Positions 46,118 to 57,515 are shown, counted from the first letter of the stretch. The stretch is DNA of 64,000 nucleotides from Meandrina meandrites (GCA_963693305.1 OY855904.1:32519742-32583741); one strand, 5' to 3'. Notes: generated by a model not told the origin, from the sequence alone. Program-made: numbers and translations.

Positions 46118-46951
46118 TTAAGAGGCAATCTCTCTAATTTTCGATCGGTCGGTTCCGGATCGAAAAATCAAATCGCCTGATTTTTTTGTGAGGTGAAAGG
46201 CCTTCATGCCAAAGTACTAAAAACACAATTTTTTTGGTTTTTGGTTTAAGGTTTTTTCCGTTAAGGTTTTTCCGTTCTTTCCCGTTTTCCGTTATTTTAT
46301 CAGCTGTAGGAGTATCAAGCAATTTAAACTTAATCTATTGGCATTTAATGATATTACTCACCACTACGTTAGGAGGTTCCTAACGACAACGACAACCCGA
46401 AAATTCGTCATTTTGTGGATCTCTTTTCTCAGCTGGCGGATGAAATCAAAACATGGCAGTTACATCAAAGTAAAGTCTCAACATTCCCCTACTCGAATAT
46501 ATAAACAAATAAATAAAATAAATAAAAAGTCTTTATTCATAGTTTTAAATCAAACGTTAAAACTTACAAAGTCATTATAAATTACGATGGAACTAGCTAG
46601 CTATTTAGAATATTCTCTATAACGCCTTTCCTGTATATGTCGAGGGGATAATTTTTCCTAATTTTGAGAAATTTAATTATCAAAAACAACACCAAATCGC
46701 TAATTATTTAAAATCTGGATACCTTGGACCAATACCGGTGTTACATCAAGAAAACTAAAGAAAAGTAAACTGAAACATTAGGGAATAGAAATAAAAAAAC
46801 ATATTCAATAGTTTTTTCAATTTTTAGTTCGCCTTTTCAATTTATTGGGAAGAGGGCGATCATCGGCTCATTAAATATTCACCGAACAGTGAAATTCGAT
46901 CCAAACCAAAACTGTCAAATTTCATATCGCAGTGGCCGTCTGTATTTCATT

Positions 46952-47354
46952 AGCCATGTTCTAAACGAGCGGGGGACTGGGTACGAACATATTTTCTCTT
47001 CGGTACAAACATTCAATATCGATTGAATTGAAAAATGGGGCATGTCATCTGAAAGAGCATCCAAAAATTAGTAGATTCACCAAATTTGACGGTTATTGGT
47101 TTAAACCCAAAGGCATGGTACACTTAGTATGGATTGGAGGGACAGGCGTCCTCCAATCCATACTAAGCTCTCTTATTTTAAAAGTGTGCCATGCCTTTGC
47201 ATTTAAACCAATAACCATCAAATTTGGTGAATTTACTAATTTTTGGATGCTCTTTCAGATGACGTGCCCCATTTTCAATTCAATCGATATTGAATGTTCG
47301 TACCAAGAAAAAATATGTTCGTACCCAGTCCCCTGCTCGTTTAGAACATGGCCA
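46952..47354. mobile_element. 403-bp near-perfect hairpin MITE
   Basis: Inverted arms of about 190 bases begin AGCCATGTTCTAAACGAG and end in its near complement. Flanked by ATT (46,949-46,951 and 47,355-47,357). The right arm of the enclosing element has the empty site (TTTCACTGAATCTC), so this insertion is younger than the arm pair. The 3-bp duplication fits PIF/Harbinger-like elements, but the family is not certain. Confidence 0.8.
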
Positions 47355-48380
47355 ATTGAATCTCATTTCAGATCACTTTGTACACAAAACGAATATCTTG
47401 AAAATGCATTTGTTCAAGTTTGAGCCAAATCTGAGCTTTGAATGCGCACTTAGAATACAGACGGAGCTTACTCGTGATTTACTAGACCACTGTCAACACT
47501 GAATCGAAATTCATTTTCTCTGATTGTTCTACTATAAATGGACTAAGTTTACCTGAGTTCCAAATGGCTTTTCTCCTCTTGCTTTTGAGTTTTTTTTGTT
47601 GGTGATGCATTTAATTGACCGATGCAATTCGGAGCTTTGATTCGATGAACTAACTAGCAGTCCGGTTCTGGCCCTCGTCTGTCACGTAACACTAAGCGGT
47701 GAAATTGCCCAGGGTAGGGAGTACTCATAATTTTCTTGTACAGGAGGTCCAATCCCCTTAAAATACTTCAATCGGGGGTACACCTGAAGCCCGTTTTTCC
47801 ACCGCTTAATTTGAGTTCAATTCAAATATCTCGTTCGCGTTTCAAGCAATCCAACAACCCCATGCTCATTTCACAAAAAAAGATATATGTTTAGTGGTGT
47901 TTTGTAAATTTTGGGGTGATTTTTGGGGATGTTTGGGAAGGATAAGCTAAATTTGGAGAAATAAGAAATATTTAAGATTTAATTTGATTTAAAATTAGAA
48001 TTTTAAGATTCTTATTAAGTTAAAAATAGTAGAGGGCACCAAAACATACTCTGACAACATGGGGTCCTCTTGCGTTGGTGTCAACTGTCTGGTAGTGTTC
48101 CAAAAATAACTTTCTTTTTTCTATCCCTTCTTTAAACCTTTTAAAATGTCACTCAAATTCACGTTTACCCCAACCTTAAACGAATCGACCTTTCGGTGGC
48201 TGCGTTCGAGATATTATTGAAAGGTCCTTTCAAATACCTAAATTTTATCCTTTTGTCTACTTCAACTCATAAAAACGTTACCCTTCTATAAAGCTGCCGC
48301 CTGAAAAAGGCCCTTCTGGGAGAGAGCGTCTCATTTTCGTCCGAACGTTTTCGATGATTTAAGCCTAAAATGTTCTTTAA

Positions 48381-48502
48381 TAGGAGCAGACCCACGACTT
48401 TTTTAGGAGGGGTGCACATATTTTTTTTGCAGAATGCCGGTTGTATTAGAAAGCCGCCGCGCTGGCGCGCACCACCTGCACCCTCCCCTAGATCCGCCCC
48501 TG
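48381..48502. mobile_element. Short hAT-like MITE
   Basis: The right end, complemented, is CAGGGGCGGATCTAGGGGAG and the left end is AGGAGCAGACCCACGAC. CAGGGGCGGATC-type ends are common in hAT MITEs (family knowledge). No clean target duplication seen. Confidence 0.55.
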
Positions 48503-48830
48503 TTAAAATAGTTTTATTTAAACTGATATGTACATGTTCACTTCACGTTTATGGGTGAATACAATGTTTGTTCCAGGTATAATTTGATTAAAGATTCACG
48601 AATTGATTCTTCATTTATTATATACACATTTGTCACTTACAACGAATAGGAAAGTATAAAATTTGTTCGTAGCCAAACTTCAGCCTTGGGTACGTTCTAA
48701 GGATGTTTTTAATTTTTGTCCTTTTTCAGCCTCAATGTTCTTATCAAATCGATTCTTATAAAATAAAGCGTAGTTCACTATAGGGACTATAGGGAGATCC
48801 CCTCCCCCAATAAATATATCTAATAAGTCT

Positions 48831-48979
48831 GGGCCTAGTTTTTCAAACAGTAGATAACCCTATCCGCCTTGCTATCCACTGGATAAGTACGGACGAAAAG
48901 GACAACGATATCCATTAAAATTGGATAGTGATGTGTCTGGTGGATACGGTTAACCATCCTTAATTGGAACAGCTAGGGC
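48831..48979. mobile_element. MITE with GGGCCTAGTTTTTC ends
   Basis: Left GGGCCTAGTTTTTCAAAC and right (complement) GCCCTAGCTGTTCC are inverted, with inner GGATA/TATCC blocks. About 149 bases, no coding. Confidence 0.5.
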
Positions 48980-50231
48980 TTAGGTTATAAGGATTTGATC
49001 ACTGGGAGGTTTTTTCGACTTATACACTTCATGCAATTTACCTTTTGTACTAAAGTTCATTCCCGAAAGCAGTCAGGCCGTGCATGAAGATATATTGAAG
49101 AAGACAGGCCGTATCTGACGCAACATATATTACAATCCCAACCGTAAGGTCAGCCTTCCTTTTTAAGTTGTTTGAATTCTATACGGTACCTTTCCATTGT
49201 CCCGGTTTGCCCTTGCAAAAAATTTAAAATGCTGCCTTTACGTTGGTTGTCAGGATAGAGTTCGGTTATTTACAAATGTCAAATAAATGGTTATTTTTCC
49301 CCACTTAGTGCCGGATCCAGTCACGTGCACAATTATAGTGGCGGAGGTGAAAAAATTACCCCACCGACCCTAGGATAATAGCTTTGCTATTTCCTCTTTT
49401 CAATCGTCAATTGCCTATCAGACGTACGTACAAAGTAAGGGCGCGAACCTCAGGAGCGCTCATTAAAAACGCTGCCCTACTGAGAAGAATCGTATTCCTC
49501 ACCATCTCCTCCCTTACATCCACCAATGGTATCCAATCTGTTGTTAATATAGTCACCTGGCTAGAGCCAGGTTCCTTATCAGTTCAGCCACCACTTACTT
49601 CTATTCCGCTGATCATAACGTTGTACGAACAGTTTCACTTTTTTAATTCTTATTTAAAATGCCTTTTAGTTAAATAAACAAGTAAGTATCCTTGGTCAGT
49701 GAAACTCCTAAAATAGGAATGGAATCGCATATCTACATATCACCGACAGCACTTTGTATTTATACAGATATTGGGTTATTTTTCGAAAGTTTCTAATTGG
49801 TGGGACTTGTTTTACTACAAAGCGATATTTGACAGCTGTTGCTTTATCCCGGGTGATCCTGCCTGATTTAAAGTTGTAGCTACTTAGTAGCATTGGCGTA
49901 TCCCATGGAGGGGATAGTGAGGGAGGCGATTTATTTTTTCAGTAAGATAACTTTTTAGTTTTGGGCCCCCACCTTGTACACAAATAAGTAAATGAAATAA
50001 CTGGTTATTTGATGATCGAAGCACCAAGGCAGCACCGGGGTATTTTATGACAGCATTAGCGGTTATTTTTTCAATACCACCACCTTAATTGTACCGAAGT
50101 CTGGATCCCGCACTGAGGAGGTCAAAATAAGTTCTTATTGAATAATCCAGATGAAAACTGTAGGATGATGGAGGGGATCCCATAGTTTTCTGAAGAACGA
50201 AGGGAGGATCAGCCGTAATTGACAGGTATTA
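48980..50231. other. Interior of TTAA element, no gene
   Basis: Short open frames only, including one of 97 codons at 49,384-49,677, with no recognised motifs. Confidence 0.35.
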
Positions 50232-50305
50232 GGTAGCCTGCGAGCAGGCTCCCAAAGAAAGGGAAGAGAAGGGCCTGAGGGAGAATTAAAATCGGGGGAG
50301 CCTGC
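50232..50305. repeat. AGCCTGCGAGCAGGCT palindromic repeat
   Basis: Contains the palindrome AGCCTGCGAGCAGGCT and ends near GGGGGAGCCTGCAG. Related words occur at 31,388-31,410 and around 51,420-51,535. Probably a fragment of a MITE. Confidence 0.45.
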
Positions 50306-50513
50306 AGAAAAGGTTTTATGCCGCCATTCCAAAGCACCCGCCGTGCACCAGATTCTGGTGCAACCTCTGATTGGTCAGATTACTGATTGTTGACGGGTCT
50401 TATTGACATCTTGATTCTGCCGACGCCATGAGACGCGATACGATCAAAATTTGCATTTCGGCTCAGCGAAGTGTAAACATGATGGTGTCTTCTGGTGGTG
50501 AGCGAGTTACAGA

Positions 50514-50930
50514 CCCGGGGGGGTTACTTGGGCATATCTTTGCTGGGTATGTGCCGCTAGCCTCTCAGAACCCCTACCCCATTATAGTCATATTCTATGG
50601 CCAATTATAGACCCCATCTTAGTCACTTTTGGGTAAATGTAATTTTCATGACCCCAACTTAGTCACTTAATGGGAGCCGTTTGTCAAATATTAAACAACA
50701 GCAATGAATACGGTAACTTTTTCTTTTCGGCGAATCTTTCCGTTTATAAACCACAACTTGCCAGAATTTTCTTACTCTCAAAATCCCAGAAAAGTGTGAC
50801 CCCATTCTAGTCACCCTATAAAAAGTGCTTGAAAAGGCGACCCCATTATAGTCAGTCCAGTCGTGAAAATGCGACCCCATCCAGCGGCGCATCCCCATTA
50901 GCCCATTTATAGGAAGTGCCCCCCCCCGGG
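50514..50930. mobile_element. 417-bp element with 8-bp target duplication
   Basis: Perfect duplication GTTACAGA at 50,506-50,513 and 50,931-50,938. Termini are CCCGGGGGGG and its complement. The interior has four or more GACCCCAT...TAGTCA sub-repeats in one orientation. An 8-bp duplication points to hAT or P-type elements. No coding. Confidence 0.85.
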
Positions 50931-51409
50931 GTTACAGATGATCTGTTTCAAAGAGTATTAAGCAATTCATTAAGGGAATTTGTCCACACAAGACGACTGG
51001 AAGAAGAGCAGAAACGTTGCTTGCGATCTCTGGCGTGGTAGAAAGGAGGTGACAGGCCTACACGGACCCCTATGTTCGTGAAATTTGTACATTTGCCCTT
51101 CTGTATTGGATTTAATCGTCCAACTTATTTCGCTTCTCACTTGTTTATAAAGGGTACTACACTTTAAGCTGAGTAGAGCCGTGAGACTGCCCAGCGAAAT
51201 GTGCACAGGTCATAGGTTTTCACTGTTTTCCTCGCTTGCTTCATGGGTAAATGTAAATGTTCTGCAATAAATTTTTGTCTTTGAGTGTCAGGCGCTTTAT
51301 CCGCAGCGACGCTATCATCTTTTGTATTTCGCTTAGCCGAAGGTGTTACTCCTTTCAAGTTAACGACTGATTAATGACAGGTTAATTAAACGGGGGCGGA
51401 ATGGCGGCT

Positions 51410-51600
51410 CCAATGCTTTGTCAACAGGCTCTCCCCCTCTCTCCCTGCCTTTTCCCCTTCCCCCACCCCCACCTTTCTCTTGCCGTTTTCTTTTCGCTCC
51501 ATCCTCGACCGGAGAGCCTGTTCACAGGCTATGTATTGGGAAGGGGGGTAGGGGGGGGGGGGGGGGGGAGGGGACCAGAAAAAAAAGTATGAGAATCTCA
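51410..51600. repeat. C-rich/G-rich low-complexity pair
   Basis: A pyrimidine-rich CCCCCTCTCTCC block is followed by an 18-base poly-G tract (51,551-51,568). The inverted words ACAGGCTCTCC and GGAGAGCCTGT enclose the first block. Confidence 0.6.
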
Positions 51601-52480
51601 TGTGGCGGTGGGATCGCCGTAAATAACTTGAACCGTGCCAATTGATCGCCTCCTGTTATGCTATTATTCTTCTCTTATTCAGGCACGATCTCATCATATA
51701 AATAATCATTGGTTGTGCAATGGCTTGAAATTGTTTAAAAGTTCTGTATTTCAAATGTTAAAGTTCCATGTGTCAAATTCTTTAAAGAGGCATTTTAATT
51801 AGAGCCCATGGAAACGTTCGTTCAACGCGGCCGAACGGTACGATATTATTGAAAACAACAACAACAACAGCAACAATCACGATTGTTGATCTTTCCCCAT
51901 CCGAAATAGAAACTTCCTCTTCAGGTTCAAGTCATTAGAGATGTTGTCAACTTATTTGAGGCTTTCAGAAGTTCTTCGTAGAGCGCCATTACTCGCTTTT
52001 GAGCTTTCTGAAAATATTTCAACTCATCACTTGCGAACAGTTTTGGGGTATGGCGTTCTCTATATCATGATATAGAACCTTTCACTTGCTGTCGGTAAAT
52101 GATAACAAATCGGCTGCGCAATTCAAGGCGTCCTTGACAGTCTTCTGCCATCTGCACCTGCAATGAACTTAATATTTAGTGGTGGCTTGGAAAGGAGGGG
52201 GCGGGGATCACGAAAGCTTCCACCACCAGTGAGGGGGAATCATTCAAATGCTATATACTTAATGGGAGGATCAGGTAAATGCTACAGTGTAGAAACAAAA
52301 AACCCCACACCTCCGCAGTGCTTCCGTAGCTCTGACTACAAATAATTACAAATAACACAAGCAAGAATAAGTGTTTTTTATGTCCTGTGCACGTCTACAA
52401 TATTTTATAGACAGCTTTTTCTAGGTATTCGAGACAACATTTTAAACGATGATGAAAACCGATATTCTCAATGCAAGAGT

Positions 52481-52712
52481 CATTCTCGTTCCCAGAGGCC
52501 GCGATCCTTCTGGTCTGCGCCAGGAATCGAGACCTCTGGCCGCCTCCAAAACCGGAAGTCCGCGATTCACGGACTCATTGTCACATATGACAAATCTGAT
52601 TGGCTGAAAAACACAGAACGAGTACTCTGCGCATGCTCAGAAATTGGGAGCGGCCAGAGGTCTCGATCCCCGGTGCTGACCAGAAGGATCGCGGCCTCTG
52701 GGGACGAGAATG
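52481..52712. mobile_element. 232-bp MITE with 9-bp target duplication
   Basis: Perfect 9-base duplication TGCAAGAGT at 52,472-52,480 and 52,713-52,721. The inverted ends begin CATTCTCGTTCCCAGAGGCC, with inner CCAGAAGGATCGCGGCC. A 9-bp duplication is typical of Mutator-like elements. A fragment of the same family lies near 12,772-12,828. Confidence 0.85.
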
Positions 52713-54190
52713 TGCAAGAGTGGACCTGTTTCACCTCTTAGCGTTGCGCGACAGATAGGGCAAGAACCGGACTGGAAGCTCGTTCATTGAATCAAAGCTC
52801 CGAATTGCAACGGTCATTTAAATGAATCGCCAGCAGAAAAAGTCAAAAGGAAATGGGGAAAAGCCTTTTGGAACTCAGGTAAACTTATTCAATTTATAGT
52901 AGAACAATCAGAGAAAATGAATTTCGATTCAGTGTTGACAGTGGTCGAGTAAATCGCGAGTAAACTCCGTCTGTATTCTAAGTGCGCATTCAAAGCTCAG
53001 ATTTGGTTCAAAACTTGAACAAAATAGCATTTTCAATATATTTGTTTTGTGTACAAAGTGATGTGAAACGAGATTCAGTGAAATAGAGACGGCCAGTGCG
53101 ATATGAAATTTGACAGTTTTGGTTTGGATCGAATTTTACTGTTCGGTGAATATTTAATGAGCCGATGATCGCCCTCCTCCCAATAAATTGACACGGCGAA
53201 CTAAAAATTGAAAAAAACAAAAAAAGCTCTTGAATATGGCTTTTTATTTCTATTCCCTAATGTTTCAGGGGTTTTTTTCTTTAGTTTTCTTGATGTAAGA
53301 CCGGTATTGGTCCAAGGTATTCAGATTTTAAATAATTAGCGATTTGGTGATGTTTTTGATAATTTCTCAAAATTAGGAAAAATTATCCCTCAACATATAC
53401 AGGAAAGCCGTTATAGATATTCTTGTAGGGGAAGGTTAAGACTTTACATTGATGTTACTGCCATGTTTTGATTTCATCCAACAGCTGAGAAAAGAGGTCC
53501 ACAAAATGACCAATTTTCGGGTTGTCCCACGAACCCCCTAACGTAGGGGTGAGTAATATCATAGAATGCCAATAGATTAACTTCAAATTGCTTGAAACTC
53601 CTCCAGCTGATAAAATAGAAAGTAGATCTTTCTTGCTATGTAAAAATTATGGCGGTGCAAGCTGTCCTTGCTTTGCACCGATCGCTTAAAAAGGTCAATA
53701 ATCGTCTTGAATTTCGGTTGGGCGCGAGCGAAATTCGGTCAAAATTATTTTTAGCTCTGACGGAAAAAACCTTAAACCAAGAACCAAAAAAATTGTGGTT
53801 TTGTTACTTTGGCATAAAGGTCTTTCATCTCACAAAAAAATCAGGCGATTTGATTTTTCGATCCGGAACCGACCGGTCGAAAATTAGAGAGACTGCCTCT
53901 TAAAGTTGATCCTACGATTTTTTTAAGATGCCAGTCGAAGTGGCCGGAATACAGAGAACATACCTAAACTACAAATTTTCATGGAAATGCTTATAAAAAT
54001 ATTTGAAATATCTCATGTGAGAACGGTGTATCCACGTCATGTACGCCCGAGTGTTGGAAGGACAAGTATATCGAGATATATAATTAACATCGCGCTTAAA
54101 CCGCGTTTCAGCTGTATTTTGAGCTTGAATTCTAACCTGTTCTTCCTTTTCATTGAATTTTGTTTTAGGATGTGCTTTGCTTTTTTGTAG

Positions 54191-54628
54191 GATACCCACC
54201 AGTCCAGTGATCTTGCCGAGCTCAACCAAGACGTTCACTTGTCTCAAAACGACGCCGACTCCGCAGGACCCGGGATGGTCTGGCAGGCTCTTCACTTAGC
54301 GGCGACCGCTGCCTGCAGAGGAATTATCGCCACTAATTCTAAACCGCTTGATAACGTGGTGGTGAATAGAGAAAGAAAAGGGTCGAAAACCTGCTCCCAG
54401 CTTTGTGTTGACACATACTATTTTACTCAATGCGATGCAGAAGTTTCTATTATTGGGTATAACGGAAAGGCAACTGAGAATGGGGAGGTCGTGGGCATGT
54501 TTAACAACCACGAATGCGACAGTTCTAATGACAAACCACCGGGACAGAACGAGGCTTCAGGAAAGGACGATGACCTCGTGCAAGGGTATGGTGGCACCTT
54601 CAGCTTCTGCTGTTGCCATATGCCTTAA
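54191..54628 (+). CDS. Secreted cysteine-rich protein, terminal exon
   Basis: After the acceptor CTTTTTTGTAG the frame stays open for 145 residues to TAA, beginning DTHQSSDLAELNQDVHL. The first part is polar. The second half is a compact eight-cysteine module: one Cys in AACRG, CSQLC, QCDAEVSIIGYNGKA, HEC, and a C-terminal FSFCCC ending HMP. The CSQLC...CDAEVS...FCCC pattern looks like a cnidarian secreted-protein module I have seen before but cannot name, so no function is given. Joined in phase 0 to the signal-peptide exon at 44,220, it makes a small secreted protein of about 174 residues. AATAAA at 54,655-54,660, about 27 bases after the stop, is a good polyadenylation signal. Confidence 0.7.
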   Translation, partial: DTHQSSDLAELNQDVHLSQNDADSAGPGMVWQALHLAATAACRGIIATNSKPLDNVVVNRERKGSKTCSQLCVDTYYFTQCDAEVSIIGYNGKATENGEVVGMFNNHECDSSNDKPPGQNEASGKDDDLVQGYGGTFSFCCCHMP

Positions 54629-54654
54629 GCCTCAGTCCTATTAAACATATCAAA

Positions 54655-54660
54655 AATAAA
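54655..54660 (+). promoter_or_regulatory. Polyadenylation signal
   Basis: AATAAA about 27 bases after the stop of the secreted cysteine-rich protein. Confidence 0.65.
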
Positions 54661-54942
54661 ACACATGCTTGTAAGGGACAATTAAGATTAAATAGTTAGA
54701 TCCTTTGGTCCTTGATTTGTGTAATTTTGGGGCAAAACATAATAAGAGCTATTAAAATAAAAGCTTTTTGCGTTTAGTCTTAGACATCAGCCGTTTTGGA
54801 GTTCAGTAGCTTAATATGGCTTGGTTAAAGTAGTCACAGGAATTTCGCGGATTTTTAGTCTAAACCATTCTGAAATGAGTGGTAGGCAACTTAACCCATG
54901 AAAATCATTCTCTTTGATGATCTAAAAAAGATAAAACCTTAA

Positions 54943-55321
54943 AGTGCACCTAACCCGTCAGCGGGGGAACCAAATTCTCAGCTTTCGTGCCGATGGTGCG
55001 ACAAATCTGCAGTTCGTGAAATTTCTCGCTTCAAAACTTTTTAGTTCGAAAATCAGCCACCGAAATAATTTAAGGCCTTCAAAAGATGTCATCAGACAAC
55101 TCAGACTCGGAGTATTGGATTCCCCAGCCGACGTCACAACCTTACTAGGGCCCAGTTTCCCTTGGGACTCGGCGGTGAACCAAATTGGCGCGAATTTTGC
55201 GAAGTTTGAAAATTCACAAAAATTCGAAGAGAAGTCGTATGATGATAATTTTTTCACTGTTGTAATCAGGACCACAAGGAGTTTTTGGGGGGCTAAAAAA
55301 ATATTTGGGGTTAGGTGCACT
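54943..55321. mobile_element. 379-bp TTAA element
   Basis: TTAA at 54,939-54,942 and 55,322-55,325. Inverted ends AGTGCACCTAACCC on both sides. Open frames cross it on both strands but contain no domain, which is usual for a MITE of this size. TTAA duplication places it in the piggyBac/Kolobok target class. Confidence 0.8.
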
Positions 55322-55325
55322 TTAA

Positions 55326-56486
55326 TTGGCAGAGAGAAATCAAGCCGTGGCTATAAATATTGATTTTCAAAGACGCGCGGAAACAACTTGTCAAGTTTAG
55401 CCTAAATTTTTCAAGTGGTAATCCATTTCCATCCCAGCCATCGGCGGCCAAGAGTTAAGAGTGTGTTCATGAGAAAACCTTGCGGAAACATGCAGGAGGT
55501 GATACAGCTCGATTTCGCTCAAGCTTGGCAAAAATGTGGGACATCAATTGTGACAAAACATTAGGTTAAAATATTTTATTTCCTCCAAGTTATGGGACCT
55601 CCAGCAAAAATGGCCATTTTTCACTAATTCGTGCATATTTAATTAGCTGATTTTGATTGACCAGTTCCACATAATAAAAAGCCTTCTGAAAATAAAATTC
55701 ACTGGATCATATTCTATGGTTATTAGACTCAAAGCACAATAATTGATTTAAACCGCCCGATTTGATTTCCTCGCCTCACTCAGTCTCTAGCAAGGTACAC
55801 ATTGCGTACTGTTGGCAATAGCCTTAAATTAATACAAAATATCTACAATGAGCAACACCTTATATACATTATTCTTACGTGGGTGGTGAAAGCCATCATT
55901 AACCTTCACAAAAAAGTCAAAAAATGTTTGGGGACTTCAATATTTTATTCGTGCTGATGTACTTTATACAAGTGACTTAGCGAGTTCTGGCTATTTCATC
56001 AAAATTCACCGAAACACAAAAGCCATTTTTTTGTCGTAACGTGACACAAAAACGGCCCGAAATAACTAAATATCTATCGATAACGATTAATATATGCGCG
56101 AAAAAGGCACCAAAGGCATATTTTAGGAACATTTTCAGAGCTATATTATATAGCAATGTCGTAACATCGATGTAAATACAGCAGCGGAAGATTATCTTCA
56201 ACTTCTTTTACCACCGTTTGCATTGATACGTGATGATCGAAATCAAAACACCCGCGGAAACGTTTCCAAGATTTCCGACAATCAAAGCTTAAAATGAGGC
56301 TTCGCATGAGCGATCATGAAGTTTAACCGTCGATAAATATATTATATGCCGACAGAAGACTACAGAAACTCGGTCAAATTTAACTTTATTTCACATTATA
56401 ATATAGATAGGAGTCTGCGCCCGCTCTGATTGGCTAAAAACTATGTTTTATCAGAGTATAAAACATAGAAAAATCATCTTTTATTG
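55326..56486. other. No gene; inverted repeat fragment
   Basis: 56,208-56,330 is an inverted copy of part of the large dispersed repeat (6,800-6,935; shared GGAAACGTTTCCAAGATTTC). 55,410-55,610 has some similarity to the MITE word TTGCAACTTGAAAA...GATGG but is too weak to call. No gene is recognised. Confidence 0.45.
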
Positions 56487-56881
56487 TTTTTCGTGGGTTG
56501 TCCTAAAAGCCGGATTGCAGGACAAATTCCTCCATTTTTTGGCAACCAAGCGAGAACTTCCTTTTTTTCGATCTTGATCTTGCAGACAATTCAAAATGTG
56601 CCACAACACAAACAGACAAACATCCTTGGCTATCGCGTGCCGCACATATAATAAGAAAAAATATAGTCCACAAGAAATCGGCGCCAGTCAGGTACTAGTC
56701 TAATAAGTGTCTCCTTATTCTTTACAGACACTGTATATATAACCTTTAAAATGAAGTGTTTTAATGCAAGCAAATTGCGTATGCCAAAGCAGGTACTTTG
56801 CCAGGAAGTTTGCATGAGTTGTTTCACAGAAAGCAAATTCTGTGGTACATTATTTACTTTGCAACCTAGTACATAACTTAA

Positions 56882-57515
56882 AGGAGAAGTTCACTCCAGA
56901 ATGGCCATTTATTTTCTTTACGCCAATAAAACGTTTATACAAAAATATGTTATTCACCAAAATTTCAGCATCCAACGAGCGCTAAATCCCTACGAAATCT
57001 TTCTCTAAAGTAGCCCAAAATTCGACAACTGAACGCCGCCATCTTGGAGCCAGTAATGTATGCGTGACGTCAAAGAGTTCAGCCTGAAGTTTAGCGGGAA
57101 AATTTAAATACTCGAAACTCCTTGTTTCTTTGAAGTGGCTTTTGTTTGTCAAAATGCCTGTCTGAAAGGAAAGAAAAGGTGAAAGGTTTTTTTGTATCTC
57201 TTGGAGATCTGTTTGAGAAACATGGAGCTGCACAAACAGGCATTTTGACAAACAAAAGCCACTACAAAGAAACAAGGAGTTTCGAGTATTTAAATTTTCC
57301 CGCTAAACCTCAGGCTGAACTCTTTGACGTCACGCATACATTAGTAGCTCCAAGATGGCGGCGTTCAGTTGTCGAATTTTGGGCTACTTTAGAGAAAGAT
57401 TTCGTAGGGATTTAGCGCTCGTTGGATGCTGAAATTTTGGTGAATAACATATTTTTGTATAAACGTTTTATTGGCGTAAAGAAAATAAATGGCCATTCTG
57501 GAGTGAACTTCTCCT
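56882..57515. mobile_element. 634-bp TTAA fold-back element
   Basis: TTAA at 56,878-56,881 and 57,516-57,519. Two inverted arms of about 280 bases, almost identical, start AGGAGAAGTTCACTCCAGAA and surround a loop of about 75 bases. The arms encode the same short open frame in opposite directions, a by-product of the palindrome. It is nested in the 3.4-kb transposon. Confidence 0.85.

Larger units (their letters stand above)
46122..53899. mobile_element. 7.8-kb TTAA element with long inverted repeats
   Basis: TTAA at 46,118-46,121 and 53,900-53,903 flanks ends GAGGCAATCTCTCTAATTTT and (complement) GAGGCAGTCTCTCTAATTTT. Inverted arms run from 46,122 to about 47,700 and from about 52,735 to 53,899. 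Each arm has private insertions: a 403-bp hairpin MITE in the left, and about 150 bases in the right near 53,615-53,765. The 5-kb interior holds several smaller MITEs and no recognisable transposase. The termini resemble those of the 13.6-20.6-kb element (GAGCCAATTTCT). It lies inside an intron. Confidence 0.8.

Noticed and set aside
54944..55363. 139-codon open frame and a 120-codon antisense frame
   Set aside because: Both lie within a 379-bp TTAA MITE; no motifs, and the ends coincide with terminal inverted repeats.
56982..57415. Two long identical open frames on opposite strands
   Set aside because: They are mirror images produced by the 634-bp palindromic TTAA element and have no domain content.
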